From Blastococcus xanthinilyticus (GTDB taxonomy: Bacteria; Actinomycetota; Actinomycetes; Mycobacteriales; Geodermatophilaceae), in NCBI RefSeq assembly GCF_008124835.1, contig NZ_VNHW01000022.1:1-38101 (forward strand): a DNA stretch of 38,101 bases, written 5' to 3'. Under the pieces are notes generated by a model, which was not told the DNA's origin, made no database searches, and worked only from the letters and a program-made list of their open reading frames with translations. Positions 31,310 through 38,101 of the stretch are shown in pieces (the first letter of the stretch is position 1; each line of letters begins with the position of its first letter). The position numbers and the translations under genes are program-made.

Positions 31310-32719
31310 TCAGCGGATCCGGGACCCCGGCCCGCGACGGCGCACCACGACCGACGACGCCGCCACGTCCCGGCAGCTGCGGGCACCCGGTCGGGGGGCG
31401 GGCCGCGGGAGAGCCGGCGCCACGACGTCGACCTGGATGGCGTCGAGCGCCGCGGCCGCCCGCCGCCACGACTGCTCGGGGGTGTCCCCCACGGTCACGA
31501 CCTGCCCCAGCCGCTCCTGCCAGCAGGTGGCGGGCCCGGCCACGCGGCCGACGTCGGTGACGACCTCGGCCGCGACGAGCCCGGGGATGCCGGCCGCCTC
31601 ACGGACGCCGGCGACCTCGCGCACCACGCCGACCGCGTGCGCGACCAGGAGGACCTGCGTGCTGGCACCGGCCGCGCCGGGCGCCGGGACGGCGGGGGGC
31701 TCGCCGAGCAGCAGCCCGACCGCCAGGTCCGCGGTGTCCACGCCGCTCACCAGGTCGGTGCAGGCGTGTCCACCCCCGCCGGGGAGGCCGGGCCCGAGGT
31801 CGGCCAGCCGCGGCCCGGCCGGGCCCAGGAGGAACTCGAGGTGGAACGGCCCGGCGTCGTGACCGGTAGCGGCGAGCCAGGCGCGGACCCAGTCGATGGC
31901 CTCCGGCACCGGTGGCCTGGTCGTCGCCGTGCGGACGAGGGAGTCCAGGTGCGGCGGCGGCGTGGTGACGACCTCCGACCACGCGAGGACCACCGGGTCG
32001 CTCCCGTCGACGTAGCCGTCGACGCCGAACCGCGGTCCGGGGACGTGCTCCTCGACGACCAGCAGCCGGCGCGGCCGCATGCCCCGCCCGTAGTCCGGGC
32101 GGGCGAGGTGGCGGGCCGCCAGCGCGCGGAGTTCCCGGTCGTCGGAGACGAGGCCCGCGTCGAACGCCCCACCACCGTCGACGGGGCGGACCACGCACGG
32201 GTAGCCGATCGGCGAGGTGAGGTCCGGGTCGTGCGCGGCCACCTCCGCCCAGTCGACCCCAGGCAGGCCGGCGTCCGCGAGCGCCCGGTGCAGTGCGCCC
32301 CGGTCGTCGGCCAGCGCCGCTGACCCCGGGGTGGGGCCGCGCAGCCCGAGCGCCCGCGCGGCGACGGCGGCGGTCCCGGCGAAGCCGGGGACGGCGCTGG
32401 TCACCGCGACCACCACGCCCTCGAGCGCGCGGACCGCCTGCAGCACCGCGTCGGCGTCGAAGGTGTCGCACTCGATCCACCGGTCGACGACCCAGTCGTC
32501 GTCCGGGCCGTAGCCGGCCCGGTCGAGGGTGAGCACCGCCGTCTGCAGCCCTCGGTCCAGGGCCCGGTCGAGCTGCACCACGCCGGCCGGGTCCAGCCGC
32601 TCCCCGGCCGCCAGCTCGGTCCGCGCGGCACGGGGCCGGACCGGCAGCTCGACGACGACGAACCACGCGGGAACAGCGGAGGGAGACCCGGTCCGACCGG
32701 CGTCCATCGGCGTCGGCAT
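31310..32719 (-). CDS. Divergent ATP-grasp domain protein
   Basis: A 469-residue protein with the layout of carboxylate-amine ligases such as carbamoyl-phosphate synthase-like or L-amino acid ligases. A Rossmann-like N-terminal part is followed by I-G-Y-P-C-V-V-R-P-V-D-G-G-G-A-F, which replaces the usual F-P-[VLI]-V-x-K-P-x-x-G-x-G-S with Arg for Lys. L-L-V-V-E-E-H-V-P-G-P-R-F-G-V-D-G-Y matches the linker strand. G-P-F-H-L-E-F-L-L-G-P-A-G-P-R keeps one Glu. The final metal and phosphate motif, normally E-[IV]-N-x-R-x-x-G-G, is here D-L-G-P-G-L-P-G-G-G, lacking Glu, Asn and Arg. It may be inactive or have changed chemistry. The Arg/Pro-rich last 40 residues are not part of the domain. The ATG at 32719 has GGGGGA upstream. 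Confidence 0.75.
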   Translation of the reverse strand: MPTPMDAGRTGSPSAVPAWFVVVELPVRPRAARTELAAGERLDPAGVVQLDRALDRGLQTAVLTLDRAGYGPDDDWVVDRWIECDTFDADAVLQAVRALEGVVVAVTSAVPGFAGTAAVAARALGLRGPTPGSAALADDRGALHRALADAGLPGVDWAEVAAHDPDLTSPIGYPCVVRPVDGGGAFDAGLVSDDRELRALAARHLARPDYGRGMRPRRLLVVEEHVPGPRFGVDGYVDGSDPVVLAWSEVVTTPPPHLDSLVRTATTRPPVPEAIDWVRAWLAATGHDAGPFHLEFLLGPAGPRLADLGPGLPGGGGHACTDLVSGVDTADLAVGLLLGEPPAVPAPGAAGASTQVLLVAHAVGVVREVAGVREAAGIPGLVAAEVVTDVGRVAGPATCWQERLGQVVTVGDTPEQSWRRAAAALDAIQVDVVAPALPRPAPRPGARSCRDVAASSVVVRRRGPGSRIR

Positions 32720-32875
32720 GGTCCACTGTCCCCCGTCGGTCCGGTGCGCGAAGCCGCACCATACCGGGCGGTCGGTTTCGGTGGAACGAGAACGGTCGAG
32801 TACTGCACGTCACTCTCCGGGGGCCTGTAGCGGGCCGCGGGAAGGCGGGCACCCCTGACGGCGGTTGACCAGCAC

Positions 32876-33979
32876 GTGACCGCCTCCTCCCCCGATGTCG
32901 ACGTCGTCGTGATCGGCGCGGGGCAGGCAGGGCTCGCGACGGGGTGGGCGCTGGCCCGGCAGGGCTTCGAGCGCGGCACCGGCTTCGTCCTGCTCGACGG
33001 GGAGGACGCCCCCGGTGGCGCCTGGCGGCACCGCTGGCCCTCGCTCACCCTCGGCGGCACCCACCGGGTGCACGACCTCCCCGGCCTCGGCTTCGCCGCC
33101 GGCGACGACAGCACCCCGGCCGTCGAGTCGGTCCCGGCCTACTTCGCCGATTACGAGCGGCGTTTCGACCTGCCGGTGGTGCGGCCGGTCCGCGTCCGCG
33201 CCGTCCGGCGCACCGCCGACGGGCGCTTCCGGGTGGAGAGCGACCGCGGCACCTGGACCGCCCGCGCCGTCGTGAACGCCACGGGCACCTGGACCCGGCC
33301 GTTCGTCCCCCGCTACCCCGGGCAGGAGCTGTTCCGGGGGCGGCAGCTGCACCCGGTCGAGTACCGCAGCGCCGAGGAGTTCCGCGGGCAGCACGTCGTC
33401 GTCGTGGGCGGCGGCGCCTCGGCGACCCAGCTGCTGGGCGAGATCTCCCGGGTCACCTCCACCACGTGGGTCACCCGGCGGCCCCCGGTGTGGCGCGACG
33501 GGCCGTTCGACGAGGACGCCGGCCGACGGGCCGTCGCGATGGTGGAGGAGGCCGTGCGCGAGGGACGGCGTCCGGGCAGCGTCGTCGGCGTCACCGGACT
33601 GGCCACCTCGACGCCGTACGTGCGCGACGGCCTTCGGCGCGGCGTCCTGGACCGGCTGCCGATGTTCGACCGGATCACCCCGGACGGAGTGGCCTGGGAC
33701 GGCTCGGACGGGGAACCCGGCCGGTTCGTCCGCGCCGACGTGATCCTGTGGGCCACCGGCTTCCGCGCCGCCGTCGGCCACCTGGCCCCGCTCGGGCTCC
33801 GCGAGCCCGGCCGGGGGTTCCGCATGGACGGCACCCAGGTGGTCGGCGAGCCCCGGCTGCACCTGGTCGGCTACGGCCCCTCTGCCAGCACCATCGGCGC
33901 CAACCGGGCAGGGCAGGCCGCTGCGCGGGCGCTGCGCCGGGAGCTGCGGCCCGGGGTTCCCCTGCCCCGGACCGCCTGA
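32876..33979 (+). CDS. Flavin-containing monooxygenase-like NAD(P)/FAD oxidoreductase (CzcO-type)
   Basis: A 367-residue two-dinucleotide-binding-domain flavoprotein. The FAD site is V-I-G-A-G-Q-A-G-L-A-T-G (12-23) with G-G-A-W-R-H-R-W near residue 47. The A-T-G-T-W hinge follows, then the NAD(P)H site V-V-G-G-G-A-S-A-T-Q-L-L (near 176) and the C-terminal A-T-G-F-R. F-x-G-x-x-x-H-[PS] appears as F-R-G-R-Q-L-H-P. Family members oxidise nitrogen or sulfur atoms or ketones, or have unknown targets; no substrate can be assigned. The GTG at 32876 is chosen because the FAD motif begins twelve residues later. It is divergent from the ATP-grasp gene over 156 bases, so they may share a regulatory region. 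Confidence 0.88.
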   Translation: MTASSPDVDVVVIGAGQAGLATGWALARQGFERGTGFVLLDGEDAPGGAWRHRWPSLTLGGTHRVHDLPGLGFAAGDDSTPAVESVPAYFADYERRFDLPVVRPVRVRAVRRTADGRFRVESDRGTWTARAVVNATGTWTRPFVPRYPGQELFRGRQLHPVEYRSAEEFRGQHVVVVGGGASATQLLGEISRVTSTTWVTRRPPVWRDGPFDEDAGRRAVAMVEEAVREGRRPGSVVGVTGLATSTPYVRDGLRRGVLDRLPMFDRITPDGVAWDGSDGEPGRFVRADVILWATGFRAAVGHLAPLGLREPGRGFRMDGTQVVGEPRLHLVGYGPSASTIGANRAGQAAARALRRELRPGVPLPRTA

Positions 33980-33982
33980 ACT

Positions 33983-34015
33983 TCCAGGGACCTTTCAGGG
34001 TCCGATCAGGGCGCT
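33983..34015 (+). promoter_or_regulatory. Three 11-bp direct repeats, candidate response-regulator site
   Basis: TCCAGGGACCT, TTCAGGGTCCG and ATCAGGGCGCT follow one another exactly in phase, sharing N-[CT]-CAGGG-N-[CG]-C. Eleven-base phased direct repeats are the typical binding pattern of OmpR/PhoB-type regulators. They end 41 bases before the first ATG of the ABC-2 exporter unit. Confidence 0.5.
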
Positions 34016-34056
34016 CCCCGATGTTCCCGGCGCCGCGCGGCCGACAGGCTCGTCCC

Positions 34057-34092
34057 ATGACCTCCCGACCGCTCCACCGGGCTCCGCGATGA
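34057..34092 (+). CDS. Eleven-codon upstream ORF coupled to the ABC ATPase gene
   Basis: ATG at 34057 opens an 11-residue frame, M-T-S-R-P-L-H-R-A-P-R, whose TGA overlaps the ATG of the ABC ATPase gene (ATGA). There is no ribosome binding site before either ATG, but a CAGGCT resembling a weak -10 lies six to seven bases before the first. It could be a leaderless translated leader that delivers ribosomes to the ATPase start. It may equally be chance; translation has not been shown. Confidence 0.35.
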   Translation: MTSRPLHRAPR

Positions 34093-35015
34093 TCGAGGCG
34101 CACGGGCTCACCAAGACCTACGGCGACCGCACCGCCGTCGACGGCATCTCCTTCACCGTCGCGCCGGGCCGGGTGACCGGCTTCCTCGGACCCAACGGCG
34201 CCGGCAAGTCCACGACGATGCGCATGCTGGTCGGGCTGGACCGGCCCAGCGCCGGCTCCGTGACCGTGCGCGGGCGCAGCTACGCCGACTTCCCCGCGCC
34301 GCTGCGCGAGGTCGGCGCGCTGCTGGAGGCGCGGGCGCTGCACCCGGGTCGCTCGGCCCGCGACCACCTGCGCTGGATGGCCGCGAGCAACGGCATCCCG
34401 GTGCGCCGGGTCGACGAGGTGCTCGACCTGGTCGGCCTGACCGACGTCGCCGGGCAGCGGGTCGGCCGGTTCTCCCTGGGCATGGGGCAGCGCCTGGGCA
34501 TCGCCGTCGCGCTGCTCGGCGACCCGCCGGTCGTCGTCCTCGACGAGCCGGTCAACGGGCTGGACCCCGAGGGCATCCGCTGGGTGCGCACGCTGACCCG
34601 CGAGCTCGCCGACCAGGGGCGCACGGTGTTCCTGTCCAGCCACCTCATGAGCGAGATGGCACTGACCGCCGACCACCTGGTCGTCATCGGCCGGGGGCGG
34701 GTGCTCGCCGACTGCTCGATGGCCGACTTCATCGCCGAGCACGCGGCCTCCTACGTGCGGCTGCGCAGCCCGCAGCGGGCCGAGGTGACCGATCTCCTGC
34801 GCCGCGACGGCCTCGACGTCACCGAGGTGGACGGCGAGCTCCGCATCCAGGGCCGCGACGCCGCGGCGATCGGCGAGCTCGTCGGGCGGCGCGGGCTGCT
34901 CCTGCACGAGCTCACCCTCGTCCGGTCCTCCCTCGAGGACGCGTTCATGACCCTGACCGCCGCCAGCGTGGAGTACTCCGCCCGGCAGACCGCCCCCGCC
35001 GGAGCGCCCAAGTGA
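34089..35015 (+). CDS. ABC-2 type transporter ATPase
   Basis: A 308-residue ATPase of the drug/antibiotic exporter type (DrrA/BcrA/NatA-like). Walker A is G-P-N-G-A-G-K-S-T (34-42), signature F-S-L-G-M-G-Q-R-L-G-I-A, Walker B V-V-V-L-D-E-P-V-N-G-L-D-P-E and switch S-S-H-L-M. After the ABC domain a C-terminal part of about 80 residues (V-T-D-L-L-R-R-D-G-L-D-V-T-E-V and L-T-L-V-R-S-S-L-E-D-A-F-M) is typical of this group. ATGA overlap with a short upstream ORF and GTGA overlap with the permease gene show tight coupling. Substrate unknown; no resistance or biosynthetic genes are adjacent. Confidence 0.93.
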   Translation: MIEAHGLTKTYGDRTAVDGISFTVAPGRVTGFLGPNGAGKSTTMRMLVGLDRPSAGSVTVRGRSYADFPAPLREVGALLEARALHPGRSARDHLRWMAASNGIPVRRVDEVLDLVGLTDVAGQRVGRFSLGMGQRLGIAVALLGDPPVVVLDEPVNGLDPEGIRWVRTLTRELADQGRTVFLSSHLMSEMALTADHLVVIGRGRVLADCSMADFIAEHAASYVRLRSPQRAEVTDLLRRDGLDVTEVDGELRIQGRDAAAIGELVGRRGLLLHELTLVRSSLEDAFMTLTAASVEYSARQTAPAGAPK

Positions 35016-35830
35016 CCGACACCGTGACCCTCGACCCGCACCGCCACGTGCCCGGCGTCCGCCGGCCCGGCTTCGCCGCCACCCTGCGCGCCGAGTGGAT
35101 CAAGTTCTGGACGGTGCGCTCCACCCCCTGGTCGGTGGTCGCGCTCGTCGTGCTCGGCGCGGGGCTCACCGTGCTGGTGTGCGCCACCAGCGCCGACGAC
35201 CTCGCCGACGGCTCGGCCGGCGAGGCGGCCGGCTCCTTCATCACCTGGGGCATGACGATCGCGCAGATCACCGCGATCGTCCTGGGCGCGCTGGTGGTCA
35301 CCAGCGAGTACGGCACCGGGATGATCCGGGCCACGCTGGCCGCCACGCCGCACCGCGGGCGGGTGCTCGCCGCGAAGTTCGCCGTCCTCACCGGAACGCT
35401 GTTCGTCGTCGGCACCGTCACCGCCGTGCTCGGCTACCTCGGCGGAAACTGGTTCCTGGCGCGGGAGGGCATCGGCGTCGGCCTGGAGGACGACGGCGTG
35501 CTCCGGGCGCTGCTCGGCAGCGGGCTCTACCTCGCCGGGATCGGGCTGTTCGCCGCCGCCGTCGGGCTGCTGGTCCGGCACACCGCCGCGGCGCTGGCGA
35601 TCGTCCTCGCGCTCGTCCTCGTGGTCGGCAACATGGTGCTGCTGCTGCCCGGCGCCTGGGGCGAGTGGGTCACCAAGCTCATGCCGGGCAACGCCGGCTC
35701 CGTGGTCGCGACCCCGGTGTCGTTCAACCCGGACCTGCTCGAGCCCTGGACCGGCTTCGCGGTGTTCTGCGCCGAGGTGGCGGTCGTGGTGCTGGCCGGC
35801 TACCTGGTGCTCCGCCGCCGCGACGCCTGA
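35012..35830 (+). CDS. ABC-2 type transporter permease
   Basis: The 272-residue membrane partner of the ATPase. The N terminus R-A-E-W-I-K-F-W-T-V-R-S-T-P-W-S is the amphipathic connecting helix seen in actinobacterial ABC-2 permeases. About six spans follow, including V-V-A-L-V-V-L-G-A-G-L-T-V-L-V, I-T-A-I-V-L-G-A-L-V-V-T-S-E-Y-G-T-G-M-I-R and A-L-A-I-V-L-A-L-V-L-V-V-G-N. S-E-Y-G-T-G-M-I-R-A-T-L is a family hallmark. It ends R-R-R-D-A. A hairpin follows 11 bases after the stop. With the ATPase it should form a homodimeric-permease exporter. Confidence 0.9.
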   Translation: MTDTVTLDPHRHVPGVRRPGFAATLRAEWIKFWTVRSTPWSVVALVVLGAGLTVLVCATSADDLADGSAGEAAGSFITWGMTIAQITAIVLGALVVTSEYGTGMIRATLAATPHRGRVLAAKFAVLTGTLFVVGTVTAVLGYLGGNWFLAREGIGVGLEDDGVLRALLGSGLYLAGIGLFAAAVGLLVRHTAAALAIVLALVLVVGNMVLLLPGAWGEWVTKLMPGNAGSVVATPVSFNPDLLEPWTGFAVFCAEVAVVVLAGYLVLRRRDA

Positions 35831-35841
35831 CGGCGACCCGC

Positions 35842-35870
35842 TGTGCCCCGGCCCCCGCGGCCGGGGCACA
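35842..35870 (+). terminator. Terminator of the ABC-2 exporter operon
   Basis: TGTGCCCCGGCC and its exact complement form a 12-bp stem with loop CCCGC, starting 11 bases after the permease stop. No T tract. The last bases (CACAGT) could also be a -10 for the next gene. Confidence 0.65.
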
Positions 35871-35878
35871 GTGGTGCG

Positions 35879-36220
35879 GTGACTCCACCCGACCCGGCCG
35901 CCGAGGGCCGCCGCCGCGCCGACGAGCTCCTCGCCTCCCTGACCGCGGGCGACGACGCCGCGGCCGACCGGCTGCTCGCCGGCCTGACCGAGATCCGCGA
36001 GCTGGTGTTCGTGGGCGCCGGGCTCACCGCGATCGCCCGCGCCGAGGGGCGGGCGCTGCCGACCGCGCAGCGGGCGCAGGCCAGCACCCGCCAGCTCGAG
36101 CTGGGCAAGGTGCGGGACGCCGCCCGCACCGACCCGGAGGGGCTCCGGGACTGGCTGCGCCGCTCGGCCGCGGAGATCCTCTTCATCCGCTCCCTGCACG
36201 CCGCCGCCCGCGGGGCCTGA
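35879..36220 (+). CDS. Hypothetical helical protein
   Basis: A 113-residue soluble protein I do not recognise. It looks all-helical: R-R-R-A-D-E-L-L-A-S-L-T-A-G-D-D-A-A-A-D-R-L-L, I-R-E-L-V-F-V-G-A-G-L-T-A-I-A-R-A-E-G, Q-A-S-T-R-Q-L-E-L-G-K-V-R-D and a last helix W-L-R-R-S-A-A-E-I-L-F-I-R-S-L. There is no signal peptide, membrane span or Cys. The GTG at 35879 follows a CACAGT hexamer by about eight bases and lacks a ribosome binding site. An upstream start at 35843 would translate the terminator hairpin. It converges with the MFS gene, five bases apart. Confidence 0.65.
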   Translation: MTPPDPAAEGRRRADELLASLTAGDDAAADRLLAGLTEIRELVFVGAGLTAIARAEGRALPTAQRAQASTRQLELGKVRDAARTDPEGLRDWLRRSAAEILFIRSLHAAARGA

Positions 36221-36224
36221 GCCC

Positions 36225-37430
36225 TCAGCCGCCCGCCACCGGACGCGCGGCGGCCCGGGCCAGCGGCACGACGACCGCCAGCGCGGCGGCGCTGAGCACG
36301 AACGTCCACCCCAGGCCCACGGCACCGAAGACGAAGCCCAGCAGCAGCGCCCCGCAGGCGGTGCCGGCGTCGAACGAGGCGTTCCAGAGCGCGCTCGCAG
36401 CGGTGGTCCCGCGCTCCCCCGCGCGGGCGAAGGCCCGCAGGAGGGTCAGGTTCTGGACCGCACCGAACCCGGCGCCGAAGACGGCCGCACCGACCAGCAC
36501 CCACGCCGACCCCGCCAAGAGCCCGATCCCGGCGACCGCGAGCCCGACCGCGCCCACCAGCACGGCCACCGGGAGGAGCAGCGCCGTGCCCAGCCGGTCG
36601 GCCAGCACGCCGGCCCGCCACCGGGTCAGCGCGCCGAACAACCCCCACAGGAGGAGCGCGACGGTCGCCAGCCGGCCGTCGGGCCGGTCGATCGGCAGGA
36701 AGGTGACCAACCCGCCGCCGGCGGTGGTCACCACGAACAGCACGAGGGACGGCGCCAGCGCGGCCCGCACCGCCGTCCGCGCGCCGCCCTTCGCCCCGCG
36801 CTCCTCCCGGGTGGTCACCGACCGGAGCAGCATCGGCAGGAAGAGCAGCCCGAGCACCGGCGACGCCGACAGCCACGCCAGCCAGCCGACGTGCCCGTCC
36901 AGCACGAGCGCGACCCCGACCGGGATCGCGGCCATGTTGGGCAACGCGATCGCCAGGCCGTAGAGGCCGATCGACTCGCCCCGCCGTTCGGGAGGTGCCA
37001 CCCGGGCCGCCAGCGTCGCCCCGAGCACGGTGATCACCGCGAACCCGGCCCCGCGGACGGCCGACAGCGCGGAGATCCAGCCCACGCCGTCGTCGAGCAC
37101 GTACAGCGGCGCCGGCACCCCGAGGGCGAGCAGCCCCGCGGCGAACACCGGGCCGACGCCGAACCGGGCGGTCAGCGCGGGGACGACCGTCTGCACGACG
37201 ATCGTGACCGTGAGGAACACCGCGGTGACCACGCCGGCGGTCGCCTCCGAGGCCCCCCCGGCCACCGCGTACGTGGGCAGCGAGGCGAGCGTGAGGAAGT
37301 AGCTCGCGAACCCCAGCGCCGTCACGCCGACCAGCGCCTGCACGCCGCGGGACCGCCACAGGGGCGCCTGCGCCCCCACCGCTGCCCCGCTCACGCCACC
37401 CCACCGATCGTCGATCCGACTGCCCAGCAT
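36225..37430 (-). CDS. MFS transporter
   Basis: About 401 residues and 12 predicted spans. The first span starts at L-V-G-V-T-A-L-G-F-A-S-Y-F-L-T-L; A-V-R-G-A-G-F-A-V-I-T-V is the span-4 motif, followed by P-P-E-R-R-G-E-S-I-G-L-Y-G, a stretch common in YfcJ/YhhS-like arabinose-exporter-type members. The second half has L-L-L-W-G-L-F-G-A-L-T-R-W-R-A-G-V-L-A-D-R-L-G. Substrate unknown. The start is uncertain: ATG at 37430 or GTG at 37394, neither with a good ribosome binding site; the open frame further up to 37634 is antisense to the DUF488 gene. It is divergent from that gene. Confidence 0.88.
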   Translation of the reverse strand: MLGSRIDDRWGGVSGAAVGAQAPLWRSRGVQALVGVTALGFASYFLTLASLPTYAVAGGASEATAGVVTAVFLTVTIVVQTVVPALTARFGVGPVFAAGLLALGVPAPLYVLDDGVGWISALSAVRGAGFAVITVLGATLAARVAPPERRGESIGLYGLAIALPNMAAIPVGVALVLDGHVGWLAWLSASPVLGLLFLPMLLRSVTTREERGAKGGARTAVRAALAPSLVLFVVTTAGGGLVTFLPIDRPDGRLATVALLLWGLFGALTRWRAGVLADRLGTALLLPVAVLVGAVGLAVAGIGLLAGSAWVLVGAAVFGAGFGAVQNLTLLRAFARAGERGTTAASALWNASFDAGTACGALLLGFVFGAVGLGWTFVLSAAALAVVVPLARAAARPVAGG

Positions 37431-37473
37431 GACTGCCGGCGCATGACCGGGAGCGCTCGGGTAGGGAGACGGC

Positions 37474-38049
37474 GTGCCGCTGCTCACCGTGGGCCACGGG
37501 TCCGACGACCGCGAGGCGCTGGCGGCCCGCCTGGCCGGGGCGGGCGTGCAGCTGCTCGTCGACGTGCGCCGGTTCCCGGGCAGCCGGAGCAACCCCGACG
37601 TCCGACGGGAGTCGCTGGCGGAGTGGCTGCCCACGGCGGGCGTCGGCTACCGCTGGGCGGAGGACCTCGGCGGCCGGCGGCGGCTGCCCCCCGGCGAGCC
37701 GGTGGCCGACGGCTGGTGGACCGTCGCCCAGTTCGCCGCCTACGCCGCGTACACGCGCACCCCGGAGTTCTCGGCCGCGCTCGACGAGGTGCTCGCCGCG
37801 ACCGCCGACCGCACGGTCGCGGTCATGTGCAGCGAGTACGTGTGGTGGCGCTGCCACCGCCGGCTGATCGCCGACGTCGCCGTCCTCGCGCGCGGGGTGG
37901 CCGTCAGGCACCTGATGCCCGACGGCCGGGAGTCCCCGCACCGGCCCTCGGACGGCGCGGTGCTCGGCGACGACGGCCTCGTCCACTGGCCCGCCGCCCC
38001 CCATGGTGATCAGGTGACTGTGAGGCTGGCCGGGTCAGTCCTTCGGTGA
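37474..38049 (+). CDS. DUF488 family protein, possibly with altered C terminus
   Basis: A 191-residue member of the DUF488 family, whose function is unclear. Typical motifs are T-V-G-H-G (5-9), D-V-R-R-F-P-G-S-R-S-N-P (30-41), L-G-G-R-R near 67, and the Cys/His motif V-M-C-S-E-Y-V-W-W-R-C-H-R-R-L-I-A-D (117-134), where relatives have L-M-C-A-E-x-x-x-x-x-C-H-R. H-L-M-P-D-G-R-E-S-P-H-R normally lies close to the end. The last ~15 residues (H-G-D-Q-V-T-V-R-L-A-G-S-V-L-R) come from DNA that looks foreign, so the natural stop may have been lost. The GTG at 37474 follows TAGGGAGACGGC, with GGGAG as ribosome binding site. Confidence 0.85.
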   Translation: MPLLTVGHGSDDREALAARLAGAGVQLLVDVRRFPGSRSNPDVRRESLAEWLPTAGVGYRWAEDLGGRRRLPPGEPVADGWWTVAQFAAYAAYTRTPEFSAALDEVLAATADRTVAVMCSEYVWWRCHRRLIADVAVLARGVAVRHLMPDGRESPHRPSDGAVLGDDGLVHWPAAPHGDQVTVRLAGSVLR

Positions 38050-38101
38050 TGGGCTGATGGCTGGCAGCGGTGGGCGTGACCCGTCATGTGACTGGCTTCG
38101 T
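38021..38101. other. Window end of different composition, possible element terminus
   Basis: From about 38005 GC content drops noticeably and the DUF488 frame loses family character. TGAGGCTGGCCGGGT at 38021 matches 12 of 15 bases of the element end at 95-81 (TGAGCTTGCCCGGGT, minus strand). No coding frame can be followed to the edge. It may be another insertion-sequence end; 80 bases are too few to decide. Confidence 0.3.

Overview
The window is very GC-rich (about 70-75% by eye), dense, and uses many GTG starts with 4-bp GTGA/ATGA overlaps. Together with a DUF222/HNH gene, a stand-alone ANTAR protein, actinobacterial-type oligoribonuclease and a chemoreceptor with only an N-terminal membrane region, this points to a free-living actinobacterium, most likely Geodermatophilaceae (Blastococcus/Geodermatophilus/Modestobacter). 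The family assignment is inference from gene content; there is no rRNA or core marker set here.

Layout. 1-1125: the end of an IS3-like element inserted into a DUF222/HNH endonuclease gene. 1432-4504: two membrane proteins of unknown function. 4661-7159: oligoribonuclease, tRNA-His and glucose-6-phosphate isomerase. 7461-9707: SulP anion transporter, MerR regulator and ANTAR protein. 9807-11185: a decayed potassium-transport locus in which the back half of a ktrA-like gene is joined to the last hundred codons of kdpB, followed by a frameshifted kdpC. 11315-15586: universal stress protein translationally coupled to an alanine/sodium symporter, a chemoreceptor, and an acyl-CoA dehydrogenase whose end overlaps the chemoreceptor start. 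15808-19351: a small Cys-containing protein, a MoaD/ThiS-like sulfur carrier coupled to a seven-Asp-box BNR protein, a membrane-anchored coiled-coil protein and a lipoprotein L,D-transpeptidase. 19605-24366: tRNA-Lys and a tightly overlapped operon of lipoprotein, adaptor with a peptidoglycan-binding-like insert, ABC ATPase and MacB-type permease. 24540-25697: MFS transporter. 25757-30911: a complete five-gene branched-chain amino acid-type ABC importer whose LivG carries a His-rich repeat tail. 31310-38049: degenerate ATP-grasp protein, flavin monooxygenase-like enzyme, ABC-2 exporter with a short coupled upstream ORF and 11-bp direct repeats, a small conserved-looking protein, an MFS transporter and a DUF488 protein. 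The last 80 bases have a different character and may be another element end.

Working units. Three overlapping operons are clear: the lipoprotein/adaptor/ABC exporter (24366 to 19756), the Liv-type importer (30911 to 25757), and the ABC-2 exporter (34057 to 35830). Four loci look damaged or remodelled: the IS-interrupted DUF222 gene, the ktrA/kdpB fusion, kdpC, and the acyl-CoA dehydrogenase/chemoreceptor join. Several genes have a TANNNT -10 hexamer 6-8 bases before a GTG start with no ribosome binding site, as expected for leaderless transcripts.

I do not see a defence island, prophage, CRISPR array or biosynthetic cluster. The best candidates for undescribed biology are the lipoprotein-adaptor-MacB-like exporter, the MoaD/BNR pair, the ATP-grasp protein lacking its usual metal-binding residues, and the His-rich LivG tail.
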